Shown here one piece after another: positions 43,779-56,702 of a DNA stretch of 64,000 bases (position 1 is its first letter; each line of letters begins with the position of its first letter). The stretch is from the NCBI GenBank assembly GCA_034008185.1, contig CM067084.1, positions 2,995,385 through 3,059,384 of the forward strand, in the 5' to 3' direction. Both the position numbers and the translations under genes were made by a program. This DNA comes from Gorsachius magnificus. Lineage: Eukaryota > Chordata > Aves > Pelecaniformes > Ardeidae. The notes beneath the pieces were generated by a model, which searched no databases, was not told the origin of the DNA, and saw only the letters and a program-made list of their open reading frames with translations.

Positions 43779-46661
43779 CTAGGAAGAACACATGAGAAAA
43801 TACCGTAATGAGGAAACAGAATATACCAACAATAATGAACCCCAACTAAATATACGGCTTAAAATTCATTTGTGATTTTTTACCGGAGATGTTTTAAGTA
43901 TATAAGTAGAACAACTTTGTCTTTTTTAACTTAATATGGTAACGTTTCAAGCCATTTAAACCCACAAAACTCTACGTGCTTTCACACTCATTTTCTTTTG
44001 ACACAGATTTTAGGGAAGCAACAGACACAGTAATTATTAATACAGCTATTCCTTGCTGATAACGCTCAGGGACTGTAAAGCTGGCAATAAAGTTTTATGA
44101 AAGCTGACAGGAAAGCAAGAGTTTCCTCCATTTATGACATTAACTTAACCAAAGACATCATCCCCTGGAGACCATAAAGTCCATACCTCGTGACAAGCTG
44201 AGTAGAGATGACAAAGGCATAAAATTTTGTAATACATAAAACATTGCAAATCATCAAACATAAAGGAACTCAACCGTGCAAGGCAGCAACTGCATTTCTG
44301 ACCATACAGTAAGTTCATCTATCAGTTGATTATAAACATTCATTAAAATCTCCTAGAGTTCTTAAAAGAATCTGCTCTGGTAATATAGTAATTTTAAAAA
44401 AAATTATTCCAAGTTAATGAAACTACAGGCAAATTCATTAGAAATTTAAGTCCTTGTTTGTCATTAAAATACTTTAATGCAAACAATTTTAATTAATTAG
44501 CTACAGAATCCTTACGGAAGGGGGGCATGGAAGTGAGCTGCCTGCCTAATAACTTTCTTCGAAGAGTTTTTAAGATTGTTAAAAAGGCCTTAGAAAATTC
44601 TTTAATATTCTGTAGATTACCATGTATCCTAACAGGACGTAACCACCTACACTTCTGAAAACATTCTTCTGCCTTGGGATGGCACTTTTAGCTAGAACAT
44701 CCACCATAAACCAGGCTTCAAACGTGCAAATTTTTTTTAATTTTTTTTTAATTTTGCGTGCTGTCACAGCGAATGATAAGCTTTTGCGTTTCCACAACCG
44801 GGCAGAATTAATGCAAACAGCGTGAAAACTCAGAATATTGTTTCAGAGAAGCCAATGTTATTCTTTCTAGTGAACTTGCTGTGGAAACATTCCGGTAATT
44901 TCCTAATGAAATGAAAGATAAGACAGTTGATTGCCAAACTGATGCCTTTACAACCCCCCGCTGCATTTACAAATGTAGAAGATTGCTCAGGCAATAAACT
45001 ACATTTATGTTATGTACGTCACGTGATATATATCATATATGTTGTAGCAAGTCTTTTAATACTGCTCTGCATAAAATTCTGGCACTTCCATCAACAAACT
45101 TGGGACATATAACTAAAAACTGGCACCCAGGGAACAGTTAACAGCAATTCAATGCCAGAACTGTGGGATGTATTTTGAGTGGCTTTGCAGAGGACTCCGT
45201 CTTCCGCAGGTATTATCCCATATTCTCCCAAGTAATGACTTGAAGGGTGGAGTAAGGGTGCTCTTATTACAGTTACAGCCAGCACGAACAAGATGGCCTG
45301 CAAGTACACCACGCGACAGGATCCTAATTTGAAAGGTCGCCGTGATGAGGAGAAAATAGCTGGAAATGTAATTTAGTAAGGACAAATACAAGTTTCTCCA
45401 CTACTACAAGAAAACCAAACTATGCAAATAGGGAACGATGAGTTAAAGAGGAATTCTGCAGAAAAGGACGTGAAGGTCACAGCGGTCGGCTAGAGGGCCC
45501 CTGGTCAATGAGCTCATTCTGCTGTAATAAAGACAATCGTTGCACTGGCCTAAAAATATACGGCCCTGGGGAAGCTATTTTTCTTTGAGAAAAGACTAGT
45601 AATTGGTGTTGGCCTGTGTGGAAAGGGAAAAGTGAAGGAAAACAAGATAACAGTCTTTAAAGAGGAGGGTAAAGGTCTGTTCTGCATGCTTGGGATGACT
45701 AAACCAAACAGAAAAGCGCATCATTTGCTAGGGTTGCTGGAGAAAACATTCAGGTTAGACATCAAGGAAAGCAAAGTCAGCCTGCATCGCGTTTTGTCAG
45801 GCAGCTTCCCGCCTCCCAAATCACTGCTAAAACCAGGCAAACATGCCACCCTCTTCCACGTCCACCCTGGGGCCAGGAGGCCGGCGAGTTGCAGGGGTGG
45901 TGCTGGTCTCCTGGCTGCTTCTCGGACAACTCTTCAGTGGGGGGGGGGATAAGAGATCTCATCACAGCACAGAATGAAGGAACGGGGTTCAGCGTGCAAT
46001 TCGGAAGGTGCAGAAGGGCAGGGGATGGGCAGGCAGAGGGACGGAGCTGGCAGCGGGAATTATGAACAGATTGGTTTCTTTTTGATTGCACTCGGACAGA
46101 CTGGAACAGAGAAAACCGCAGGTAACCGAGTTGGCTCACTGTTTCAGTTTTCCTTCCCACTCCGGAAAGAAACAAAATGGCAATGTATTAGGTACAACTA
46201 ATAGTAATTTTCCACCTACCTCATCAGTATTTTAATATTAAAGCCTAGCGTAGCAGTTTTTAAGATAGTAATACATGCCATATCTAAAATCCTTCTAGCA
46301 CAGAGTATTACATGGATGAATAGAAGGATCGCACCGACAAATACAAATTTGGGGACTATGAGAATTTTCAAGCCACAGTAAAACAATTTCCTTAAAAGCT
46401 TTCAAGAATCTTATTTTTTTTAATCAGGTCAAGTCCCTAGCTCTGGAACAGGATCAGGACAATAAATCCTGGATTAGGAGATCATAAACACCACATATAA
46501 GACTTCACGACCATTTCGTACCAAATGCTTTTCCACACAGAGACCCAGAAGAGTGCCCATTATATCAAGGATATCCTCCTCGCGTGCTACAATCATACCT
46601 GAAACTACAGCAATCAGGGGTGGGGGGTGTAAGGAAATTGTTGCACATAAAATCATAGCCC

Positions 46662-46697
46662 TTTTTTTTTTTTTTTTTTTTTACTTCAAGCTTTATT
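46662..46697 (-). other. Poly(A) with AATAAA on the sense strand: possible retrocopy 3' end
   Basis: On the minus strand AATAAA (46697-46692) is followed by nine bases and then 21 A residues (46682-46662). This is the arrangement of a polyadenylated transcript copied into DNA. No open frame or known gene could be recognised in the 900 bp that would be the body, and I could not locate target-site duplications. It could equally be a chance AATAAA beside a homopolymer. Confidence 0.4.
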
Positions 46698-48220
46698 CAT
46701 AGTTTAAGACTACTGTATACATTTTCTGAAAATCTGGCTTATTTCGGAAATTGCAACAGCAGGCCAAGGTCTAGATGCAAAACTGCCTATAGCAGACACA
46801 GTTTCCCCTGAATTTCTCCCCCTGGCAATGTCAAGCCTGACTTTTTCTGCTGGCAGGGTGAAGTCTGCTTTCCCAGTGAAGAACTGTTTTCAGAGCTTCT
46901 AATTGCGGTGTTCCTGACCTCAACGCTCCTGGCTCTTGGCCAGAACCCTCCTATTTTAGGATTCCCAGTATTACCACTCTCCTTGGCAGAGATCCGCCCA
47001 GTGGGTTTACCTGTTAGCCCTGTTGGAACTCTTCCTTCTCATTTGTTCACCGGACCCCAGGACTTCCACGCCTCCTCCCGTCCCACATAGCTCCTCTGAT
47101 GTCTGTCTGTCCCTCTCCTACACAACAGGTTTCTGTGTCTCTCCGCCAGTCCTGCGGTTAACTGGAAATGCCCACAACAAAAGCACATCCTTCCCTTCAT
47201 TTCCTTTACTTTTGTTCATCTAAAATCCCCTTCCCAGCTTCTTGCCTTTTAGAATACCTGGGTTCTCCGTTCTGCTTCTAGAGATATTTCAAAGCTCAAG
47301 ATCCCAGATCTCTGCAAACTGAAGAAAACATGGTTGCCCTAGACTTTTGTTTCACTACCCCAAAGTGTCTTCTACTGAATCCACAACATTCTGGTTAAGG
47401 ATCCTCCACGGACGTACTGCAAAGGAGACTGACCTCTCCCTTCCTTGTTTTAGCACGTGGAATGGGATGCAGAGGGTTTAGTGGGCATGGGGTGGGGAAT
47501 CTTTTATTTCAATAAATTTTCCTTCAGCTTAGGATCCCGTACTGTATAAACACAGTCCAGAATTAAAATAAAAATACTGACTGTGGCATACAAATGTGAC
47601 CTGGAAAAGGAGAAATTCACTTTATTTTGCTTTTTCTGACAGCCCGGCTGTGTAATTACGTTACGTCTGTATGTTTAGATTTTGTGCATCATCTGAAAAA
47701 TAGAAATTAATTTTGTAATGATATATAATACACATTTTCAAACAATGATTTCATCAGACTATTTGTAGTGAGGACAGAGTACTCAGATTTCATTATCCTT
47801 ACGAATGTATACTGCAAGATGTTTACTGCTATAATATAAAGTTCTAATGAGAAATTAACACCAAACAAATAGAGTATATTTCATACTCCATTCTTTCTAC
47901 CACAGTCACTGATTTACTTGCTAATTTGAGAAAATTAGTAGCTCTCAATGATTCTTCAAGCTATTAATGCAAATTGGCAAGTCTATATATGACTCAGAAT
48001 TTGTATCATTAAATTTTGCCCAAGCCCTAACGAAGAACACAGTCTGCAGAAGCAGAGGGATTATTAGAGCATTCAGAAAATCATACAAACAGTTACATAG
48101 CTTGGTTGAGCTTTATTTTATGGCAGGCTTTCGGGGAACCGCGTGCTCTTCACATGCAGTACCAAATGATCAGAAGCACGCATCTTCCAAATGCTGACTG
48201 GTAGCCGGTGCATTTGAACA

Positions 48221-48240
48221 GCCTAGCCTAGCCTAGCCTA
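48221..48240 (+). repeat. (GCCTA)4 pentanucleotide repeat
   Basis: Four exact tandem GCCTA units. A short microsatellite, likely length-polymorphic. Confidence 0.9.
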
Positions 48241-49446
48241 CCCCTGCTTGTCCATGAAGATGTGGCCCTTAGTGTCTATATGCCTATGGTATCTATACAC
48301 CATATATCCCTATACATCTCTCTATATTCATACTGATATGGGAAACAGAGAGATAGTACCTCTTCCCTCAGTTTGCCTGTTTCAAGATGATACATGAGAC
48401 CTGGCAACATATCCTGTGATTAAATAGCTAATGTAAACCCAGCTGAATAAATCTATTTTAATTTAAAGGTCTCCAGGACCTGTTTAAGACTGTATTAGAC
48501 TATCGCTAAGATTACCAGGGAAGACGAGACAGCTGACATCTAATGCAATGACATAGAGCAAATGCTCATTCCTGTTTACTCTTCAAAATGTAATTACCAG
48601 TCAGAAGGTCAATGCAATCAGTGGATTGCCCGACCCAGACCACTCGCCTCCTCTGCCTCTCCACCTTACCGCACGGGTTTTTAAGTTTGGTGTTTTGGTA
48701 GCTTTCTCCCCCCAGTTTTGCTTCGTATCAAGGAAACGGAAAAGTTACTTTCTCAACATCACAAGCGAAAACCAAATTAGTTAGGCTTTTCCTGCAACCT
48801 TCACTACAATTCTGCAGCTGCCCTTCTCAAGCAACATTCCGAGAAGATTCGGTACACAAAATACTGCCCATGTAAAAGCTCAGTTTCCTCTGGGTCACTC
48901 TAGAGTTTCCGTCATAGGACCCGGCACTTAACATAACCTAAGAGAAGCCTTAGTGAAATTGCTCTACCTTCCTCCCTGCACCTCCTCCTTCTCTTTCTGC
49001 TTGTTAGAATTTAAAGCCAGCCCCAAAAAGGAATAGATATTGGCACAGAGGATGAGGTAAGAATGAGACAAGGGTGCGAGAAGCTTAGGGTACTCATGAA
49101 ACAGCTCACACAGATTATAAAATCTTCTGATTTACAGTCACATGTTAATATACGATTTTACACGGTAAGATCATGATCATTTCTGGGGCCTTGAAGTTCA
49201 GCTTCAACCAGAACAGTAAATTCCTGAGACGTACAATTTGTCTCCCTCTTTTCCCGATTTCCCCACAGATATCAGCCTAAACCGGTGACATCTACAATCT
49301 CACCTTAGCAGTTAAAAGAAGGTAACTCTACCTTCACTTGCTGCTTCCCTTTCTCAGTTTCCAGTAGTCTCCACAGGAGAGGGAAGAACCACTCCAGCAA
49401 AGGCTTTTCTCTCTTGAACAGGAGAATGTTGTGCAGGGAAGGAAAA

Positions 49447-49706
49447 GGACCAGAGACAACAGGCGCAAACTGTGGAGGAGGTTCCCTCTGAACAGCAGGA
49501 GACACTTTTTTACTGTGAGGGTGACCAAGCACCGGCAGAGGTTGCCCAGGGGAGGCTGTAGAGCCTCCATTCCTTGGAGATGTTCAAAAGCCATCTGGAT
49601 GTGGCCCTGAGCAGCCTGCTGTGGTTGGCCCTGCTCCAGTAGGGGCGTTGGAGAAGATGACCTCCAGAGGTGCCTTCCAACCTCCGCCATTCTGTGATTC
49701 AGTGAA
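49447..49706 (+). mobile_element. CR1 fragment of an older, distinct subfamily (plus)
   Basis: It contains caggaggttccctctgaac-like text, then ttactgtgagggtgaccaag, then ggttgcccaggggaggctgt, and ends ccagaggtgccttccaacct and ccattctgtgattcagtg. The 3' end (CCATTCTGTGATT) differs from the ATTCTATG tails of other copies here, so it is a different CR1 subfamily. Scattered substitutions and lack of a long frame suggest it is older. Confidence 0.85.
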
Positions 49707-50511
49707 AAATCCTCTAACAATGCAAGCAATTAATCAATTTTGATCAGTGAAACATGAGTTACAAATAAATGCAAGACTGCAAGCTAAATTAAGAACACAC
49801 ATCTTGATGGAATCAACAATAACACAATTCTGGGAACTTTGTTGTGCATTAAGCTCAGAGCATTATTTTCAGCCAGTCTAAAAATAAACCCTTCATAAGA
49901 GGATTATATCTTAGCAGGAGAGATCCTCTGCCTAAAAGGGTGAATTAAGGATAGATCAAGGTACCTACTTAGCTTTTAAAAATATCTTTTTTTTTTTTTT
50001 CATTAGTTTACATCAAAATCTGGAAGTTTTACACAGCAGTAACTTTACCAGTTACTCAAATCCCTCTTTCTTTTCCATTAAAATACATTTTCCAGAAACC
50101 AAACTCATAATCCATATTCTTTTTCACGAAAAAAAATCTCAGAAGTATTTGTACTACTACATCTGTATTTATATTCAAGCAAATAAGCCATTGTCAGATT
50201 TGTGAAGGTATGCTAAACGGAAATTCACAGCATTTAATTTTAAGTTGCCAAATTTCAGGTGCCTAAGGAGTCTCATTGTGCCACGCAGCCAAGGGAAAGC
50301 GGGCTACTCCAAAGGAAGATTGAGAATATTTGAATCGAGAACCCGTCTTGCCCAACCAACAGCTTAAGCAGCGTGAAATTGAGAATGCAAAGGTGGATAA
50401 GAAGGAAACCACCCTTTATTGCAGCTATGACTAAAGAGGATTGGCAATAACATGTGTGCTATCAGACCTGGAACTCTAAATATTGATTAACCATATAATG
50501 CTACATATATT

Positions 50512-50553
50512 AAAAAAAAAAAAATCAGATTTTTTTTTTTTTTTTTTTTTTTT
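50512..50553. repeat. A13-TCAGA-T24 palindromic homopolymer block
   Basis: Thirteen A residues at 50512-50524, a five-base spacer, then 24 T residues at 50530-50553. The halves are complementary and could pair as a 13-bp A/T stem on either strand. Confidence 0.85.
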
Positions 50554-51712
50554 ACAAACAACTGCATATAAACTGCTGTATTTTAGCAGGCTTGCACAAG
50601 TCAAAAAGAACTAAAGCTCCCGGAGAACTACGGCACTTCTTTCTGCAGTGGGCCCGTAGTGCCTACCAAGCATTCAGATTAACGCTGCAGAGGTGTGACA
50701 CGTACCACCTGCACACTGCTTGATTCTGTCTTCAAATGCTTTCTTGTAAGATCATCTATTTGTGTAAAATGTACCACTGAGATAAGCAGAAGACAGTTTG
50801 AGATCCATCTATATGTTCTCCTTGGGACCCCAGCAGGGCGTTGGAGTCTACATCAACCATAAGGAGAAGGACTGAACCAACACCAGCGCAAAAACCAGAT
50901 TATGCCTTTGAGAAACATTCATTCAGTTCAAGATCCTTTCCTTTTCCTGAGAGAAGCGATTTGCTCCAGCTTCACCTGGCTGAGCCTTGAGAGGCTGACA
51001 AAGAAAGCGCGCTCTGTCCCCCTCTTGGCCTCCTGCCCCTCTGCCCCGTTGTGATGCTGACAGCACCTTTGTGGGGGGAGTTTTTTTGTCCTATATCCAC
51101 GTGAGAAAGAGAGATTCAGTAAAAACATCTTTTGGATACATCAACAACCAGCTAAATTAAACACTGGGGATTTCTGGTATAGATGAAAGCACCTTATGCT
51201 TTCCAACCGGATTCTTTCCTCCATGTTTCCAGATGAGCAGCACATCGGTACGTATGCATTTTCCTGCGTATCATTTCCTTTTATAATAAAGCTAGAATGC
51301 GCTAGTAAAAAGGATGACACACAGATTCGATGGAAGCATTTGTGAGCATAGAATTATAAGATGTGAAGTGGCACATCTTTAAGGGCACGAGAGAGCTACC
51401 AGATTCTGACCTACTGTAAAATTCCCCAACAAGCAAGCGTGAGCTCATCACTGAGGTGCTCATCCTTACATTCATCACATGCAGCAGATGCTGGGGCCCG
51501 CAGGGTCCCATAGACTGTAAAGATTAAAGCTGAGAAAAGCATTTAGGAAAAAGGCCAGAATTACTGGATTTAGGGAGGCTGGTGATTCTACTTTATTGTA
51601 CCAAATGGTTTAAACAAACAAAACAATAGAAGAGTATTTACTTGTTTGAGATGACAGATCATAAAACTCATTTCTAATAAATAAATTTAAAAAAAATAAT
51701 GTAGTGACACTG

Positions 51713-51948
51713 TTTAGACTGGATATAAGGAAGAAATTCTTTACAACGAGGGTGGTGAAACACTGGCAGGGGTTGCCCAGAGAGGTGGTGGAGGCCCCAT
51801 CCCTGGGAACATTCAAGGCCAGGTTGGATGGGGCTCTGAGCAACCTGATCTAGTTAGAGGTGTCCCTGCTCACTGCAGGGGGGTTGGACTAGATGACCTC
51901 TAGGGGTCCCTTCCAACCCAAAACATTCTATGATTCTACATTCTATGA
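51713..51948 (+). mobile_element. CR1 retrotransposon 3' end, about 236 bp (plus)
   Basis: It starts at tttagactggatataagg, inside the C-terminal part of CR1 ORF2, and runs to the attctatg tail. The likely ORF2 stop TAG is at 51851-51853, following codons for SNLI. It is closely similar to the copy at 30748-31736, so both belong to the same subfamily. The T-rich octamer tail is interrupted by an extra acattctatg unit. Confidence 0.92.
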
Positions 51949-54072
51949 CACAGAAGCCTACACTGAAAATAGTACCAACCCTTCAGCTGTCTCCCTGATT
52001 CTCTAGTAATATAAATAGTGTTTCCCCCACTCTATACTTACACCACTGCAATGATTATGAAGCCTATGGATAAATGATGTTGTCCGGGTCTGCGTTGAAC
52101 TTGGTAAGTTCATTGGTGAGAGATCACGGCGAACTCCAGCTGCCGCACTACCCTATGACACCTCCTGCCTCACCGTTAGGAGAACCCCTCTCTTGGGAAG
52201 TCTGTTTTACTTTAAGTCACCTCCTAGCTCGGATGCCAGATTTAAAGAGCACAAACGTTCAATTTTAGCAGCTTCAAATATCACGATTTTCTCCACAAGA
52301 ACAGCAAAGCAACATCAGAGACTGAAACACAGCCAGGCAGAAATCAAGATGTTCTGCGCCTTGGAAATGTTGTTTTTACAAAGAGGGAACCTGTAATAGA
52401 AACTGAGCTGATGGAGAATAATGGGAAGAGAACAGATTGCTCGTGTACAAGAAGACATAACCTTGAAACTGGGCATGGGTTAGGGCCCAAAAGCTGAGCC
52501 GGGGCAGGGTCTCGTGTTTGAATTCTGGGCAGTCGTCCACAACAGCACTTGGGGTTTGCCTTCCAAACACGGTAAAGGAAAAGCAGTACTGAAAACAACA
52601 ATTTATTTTAAGTATATGGTTGAGGGCTGGAAGGAAGACAATATCACACTAAAATTATAAATAAAATGTTTGTGTGTGTTTGGTTATGACTCAGTTATAT
52701 CCACACTCTGAGGAATACAGGCAGATAACATTGCTGCTGCCTGGTCCTTACCGTCGCAGATTGCGTCATTACAGTAGGGGTGAAATGCAGCACGGTGTTC
52801 TGGTGAGCCCTTACCCTGCCAGCTGGTACGTTGCTTTATTGCAGGCTCCTAAAGTTTATGCATTTTAAGAATAAATATTACAGGCCATGGATCACATTAT
52901 TAGCTGAAAAAACCCACTCCTTGTTTAAATCAAAATCTCTCAACCTGGACCATTGGTCCCTTCATAGCACTACACCAGAGACTGCAAGTTAACACAGTAG
53001 ACGAAGGCGTAGGTTGTAAATATTTTTGGTTTGTTTTCAGTCTTTGTTGGTTGAGATCCTGACACATTCAGTTATTTTATGGCTGCAGCTGGGATCCCAG
53101 AGACAGACATCAAACTGGCTCCGTACCCTCCTTAGTTCTTTAAGAGCTCCTGAGCTCTTCTGAGAGAAAGCCAACCAGTCCCACACCTCCCCATCCCCAC
53201 GCTGCAGCTTCTGCAGGCGACACCATAAACTGGGCATCCTCATACGGTTATTTTCCCTTTAACTGTATGAACTATTTGGGGAAATTGGGAAAGTCCCACA
53301 TGAACACGCTGATATATACAATCGTTATCTTACGTTCATGCTCTGTTATCCTGTAATTCTGCGTCAATCCGTAAGCACCGCTTCAGTCTCGCATGCACGG
53401 GCATCCTGCTCAGGTCCACTTCCATGGATGCCTGAGATCATACTTCAAGATCGGGAATAAGAGTTGCTGACCAGGCAGCTGAAACTTGGACTAGTTTAAG
53501 GCAGGATGAATAAATATATGGGTCCTTTCATTGTTCTTAACGTATTGGTATTGTTTACATCTTTCAAAATCCACATAATCATTCAGAAAGCATTTCTTAC
53601 TTTTTTTTTTCCTCTCCAGTGAAGAGATAATGGGCCTCATCCTTTATTACATTAGCAACGATGAGCTGCAGCTAAGTGACTCCTCTTGACATGCAGCAGC
53701 TAAAGCCACGGCTCTCTAAATACACTGATATAAAAGCAGAAAGCCCAGTTGGAATAAAAATCTTTTGTCATAACAGGGTAGCAAATGCTCTGCAAAATAC
53801 GGTCTGTTCTGAAGGTAAGATTATCTTTACAGGCCATAGGGAGAGCAATCTCGGGTAAAGCCAATCCTAGGGCATCCTGAGAGAGACAAGCTGATCGCTT
53901 CTCTGAGAATCACATAAATCCTCCCGTTGCTTTTGTGGTAACGCTGAATATGGACATTCAACAAGCTCTCTTATCGCTCGCTTTTGGGAAAGCATATTGA
54001 GGCTGGGAATTTTGTGCTACTCTAAGGATTGCTTCAATCTGATGAACAGTCCAGACAAGAATATGCTAGCAG

Positions 54073-54129
54073 TCATAGAATCATAGAATCATAGAACGTT
54101 TTGGGTTGGAAGGGACCCCTAGAGGTCAT
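54073..54129 (-). mobile_element. CR1 retrotransposon 3' tail fragment (minus)
   Basis: Reverse-complemented it reads GACCTCTAGGGGTCCCTTCC, then CAACCCAAAACG, then three ATTCTATG-like units, which is the 3' end of a CR1 LINE. Only about 57 bp remain, so it is an extreme 5' truncation, the usual fate of CR1 insertions. Confidence 0.88.
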
Positions 54130-55138
54130 GACAGCATCTCCTGTGTGTTGAAAGAGAAAGCAGTAGTGATAATGGGGGCAAATTTAAACAAAAATATTTC
54201 TTGGCCAATGTGTTTGCAACGAGCTTAGGGAAGGATATAGAGGAAAGGAAACCAGAGGGCTTTTAAATAACAAGATCAGCTTGGGGGCGGACTGATTTAT
54301 CTAATCCTTGCTTTCTGTATCTGGGTCACTTTAAATAATCTGATGATTAAAAGGTAGCTCCTCCTTTTGTGAGGGCCCCTAGATGAAGCAGTGGTCAAAG
54401 CACAACCTTAGCAGCTAACGGAGAACACAGTCTGTTCTAAACTCTGTTGCAGAAATTTTAAAATTGAAGGGAATAATTTCTTTCTTAGGTGACTCTAGGA
54501 TCTAATGGAGTCATATCAAATCCCTTACAGTTACTGAACAGGAGCAAATGATATTTCCTCATTTTGTCTTTTACTCTTCAGCTCCTCATACCTCAATCGC
54601 TTGACATTTATCAAACCACCTCACCCTCGGAGGTGCAACTCTTTGCATGAGACTTTTTTTGACCTTGTTTGGAATGGACGATGGTCAGGACGGATCCATT
54701 CTGTAAGATAAGCGTGGTCAGAACAGCTCAGCATCGTTGCCGCAGGGGACAGTCCGCAGGTAGACTCAGTTATTAAGATTATTGCAGTAGGGGTAGCGTC
54801 ACATTTGGCAGGCTGATATTCCAGTTATCGGACATCTCTGACATGAGTCAGATGATACAATCTGACTTCAAGAAGAAAGCAATCAAGACAAATGGTAACT
54901 CGTCAAAGGGAAGGGCTGGACTGACTAAATCTGGTGACGTTTCTTCCACCTGGGAGAAAAGATCAAGAATTGGCATAAGAATTCCTAATACGTCCCACAA
55001 GTAGACACTCATCGAGAGGAAGACTGCAAAAAAGAATTTCTGTTCTAATGCACAAGCACCAACTAAGAATAGTTTTGGGGCGAAGAAGTGATCCAGCTGT
55101 GAAAGGAGGATACCACCGGGCTCAGTGAAAGTGTGTGA

Positions 55139-55156
55139 TGGGTGGGTGGGTGGGTG
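55139..55156 (+). repeat. TGGG tetranucleotide repeat
   Basis: About four and a half units of TGGG. Four G-triplets spaced by single T residues could form a G-quadruplex on the plus strand, which is antisense to ANK2. Confidence 0.75.
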
Positions 55157-56688
55157 CAAACCAGAGTGAGAAGTGGCCAATGCCGCTTCTGCGCTTCTGC
55201 ATAATGAAACATTTCAACGCCCCCTGAGGACTTTTTTCTGAATTCCCCACTGAAATTCAGAGGCACCTAGAGGATCACCCACACAAGGGAATACATATTG
55301 CAAAAGGTTACATCATTCCCCGGGATGACCTTGTTCTGCTTGCGAGGAAACGTAATCAAAGCTCAAAGGAAAAGCCTGGACCAACTCCAGATCTGTTACC
55401 CGCTTTACATTATAGTTTGTACCATCCAGTCCCCAGATGAGATTTTACATTGTCAATGCGTGCAGCTTGGTCAGACTTATACATGACCAAAAATCATGGT
55501 GAAATCAAGAAAAGAAATTGCAGAAATTGATTTTTTTACTTGATGAGGTGTGCCTAGATCTGCTCACTGAACTATGAACAGAGTCAACCAAGTGAAGGTT
55601 TTATAGATATAAATATATTTTCTTCAGCAATACTCGTAGCAAAAAGCCATTCTAACCAAGCCAAACAATTGCCCGCTTGTCAAATTCCAGGTGGAGGTAT
55701 GCCAAAAAGGACCTGCAACCTCTAGATCCTTCTGGCCATTTCTGGGTTCGCCCTCATTTCAGCGTTTGCCTGAAACATACTCAAGGAAGATGTCAGCTCT
55801 CAAAAGATATGCATGCAGGTGAAAGCGGAGTCATTCAATTAGCAATCACTGCGCAATTAGGCTCTGTATCAAAATAGAAAGTGCTACTCTAAAAATAGCA
55901 GTGCTGACACATTATCTCAAAAGGAACAGGCTTTTTAAAAGAGGAAGATGAACAAAATAACGGCGCTGAAGGCCAACATGAAGCTGAAGGGCAAAGCAAA
56001 GCAAAGCAATCTAATAGAAAAACAAAATCCATACAAAGTCCTGAATGCTTAACAGTCTCAGACAGCACAGGTGGGGTTTGTAATCGCAGTGGTTTTAATA
56101 ACATTTTCTGAGATATTTCTGTTAGTTCGTCATTGCAAGGAACTGGGAAATCAGCGTGGCCCTTCAGATGTCACTGGTGATAAGTTTTGATAAAGCGTTT
56201 TTAGGCACTTCAAGGGAGAAAAAGAAAGGAAAGACAATAAACTGGACAAGCTGGAGTTGACAATACTATTATCTATCAGTTTATCATCAGCAAAGAAATT
56301 TTGTCACTATGACAAAAATTGTCATATTGGCCATGAGAATGACCTTGACAGATAGGAAGTTCTTTAAAGCGGCAGTTATGGAGCAACCTCAGTAACTTCA
56401 CTGGCATTAAATCACTACCAGCAAATGGCATTTAGCAGGGGCCTAAAAAAAATAAAGTGTGAAATAACAGAGATGCCAGGGAGAGGATGTAATATACCCG
56501 CAATACCAACAACTATTCATAAAAGATTTAAAAGCAACAATATAGCATCTATTTCTAAAAATGGAATTGAGAGAAAACATGAGAAACTGAGCATTTCAGT
56601 CATAATTTCTCACTTCTTTATTCAAATTTACCTTTAATTTGTATTTTTCTTCATTTCGGACTTTCTCAATTAAGCTCTTTCCTGATAC

Positions 56689-56702
56689 TTTTTTTTTTTT
56701 TT
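56689..56702 (+). repeat. Poly(T) 14 bp followed by CT dinucleotides
   Basis: A simple-sequence tract; on the sense (minus) strand it reads as (AG)n then poly(A). No other feature is attached to it. Confidence 0.8.

Noticed and set aside
45725..45780. CR1-like phrase attcaggttagacatcaagg
   Set aside because: The match stops after about 25 bp and the expected following text is absent.
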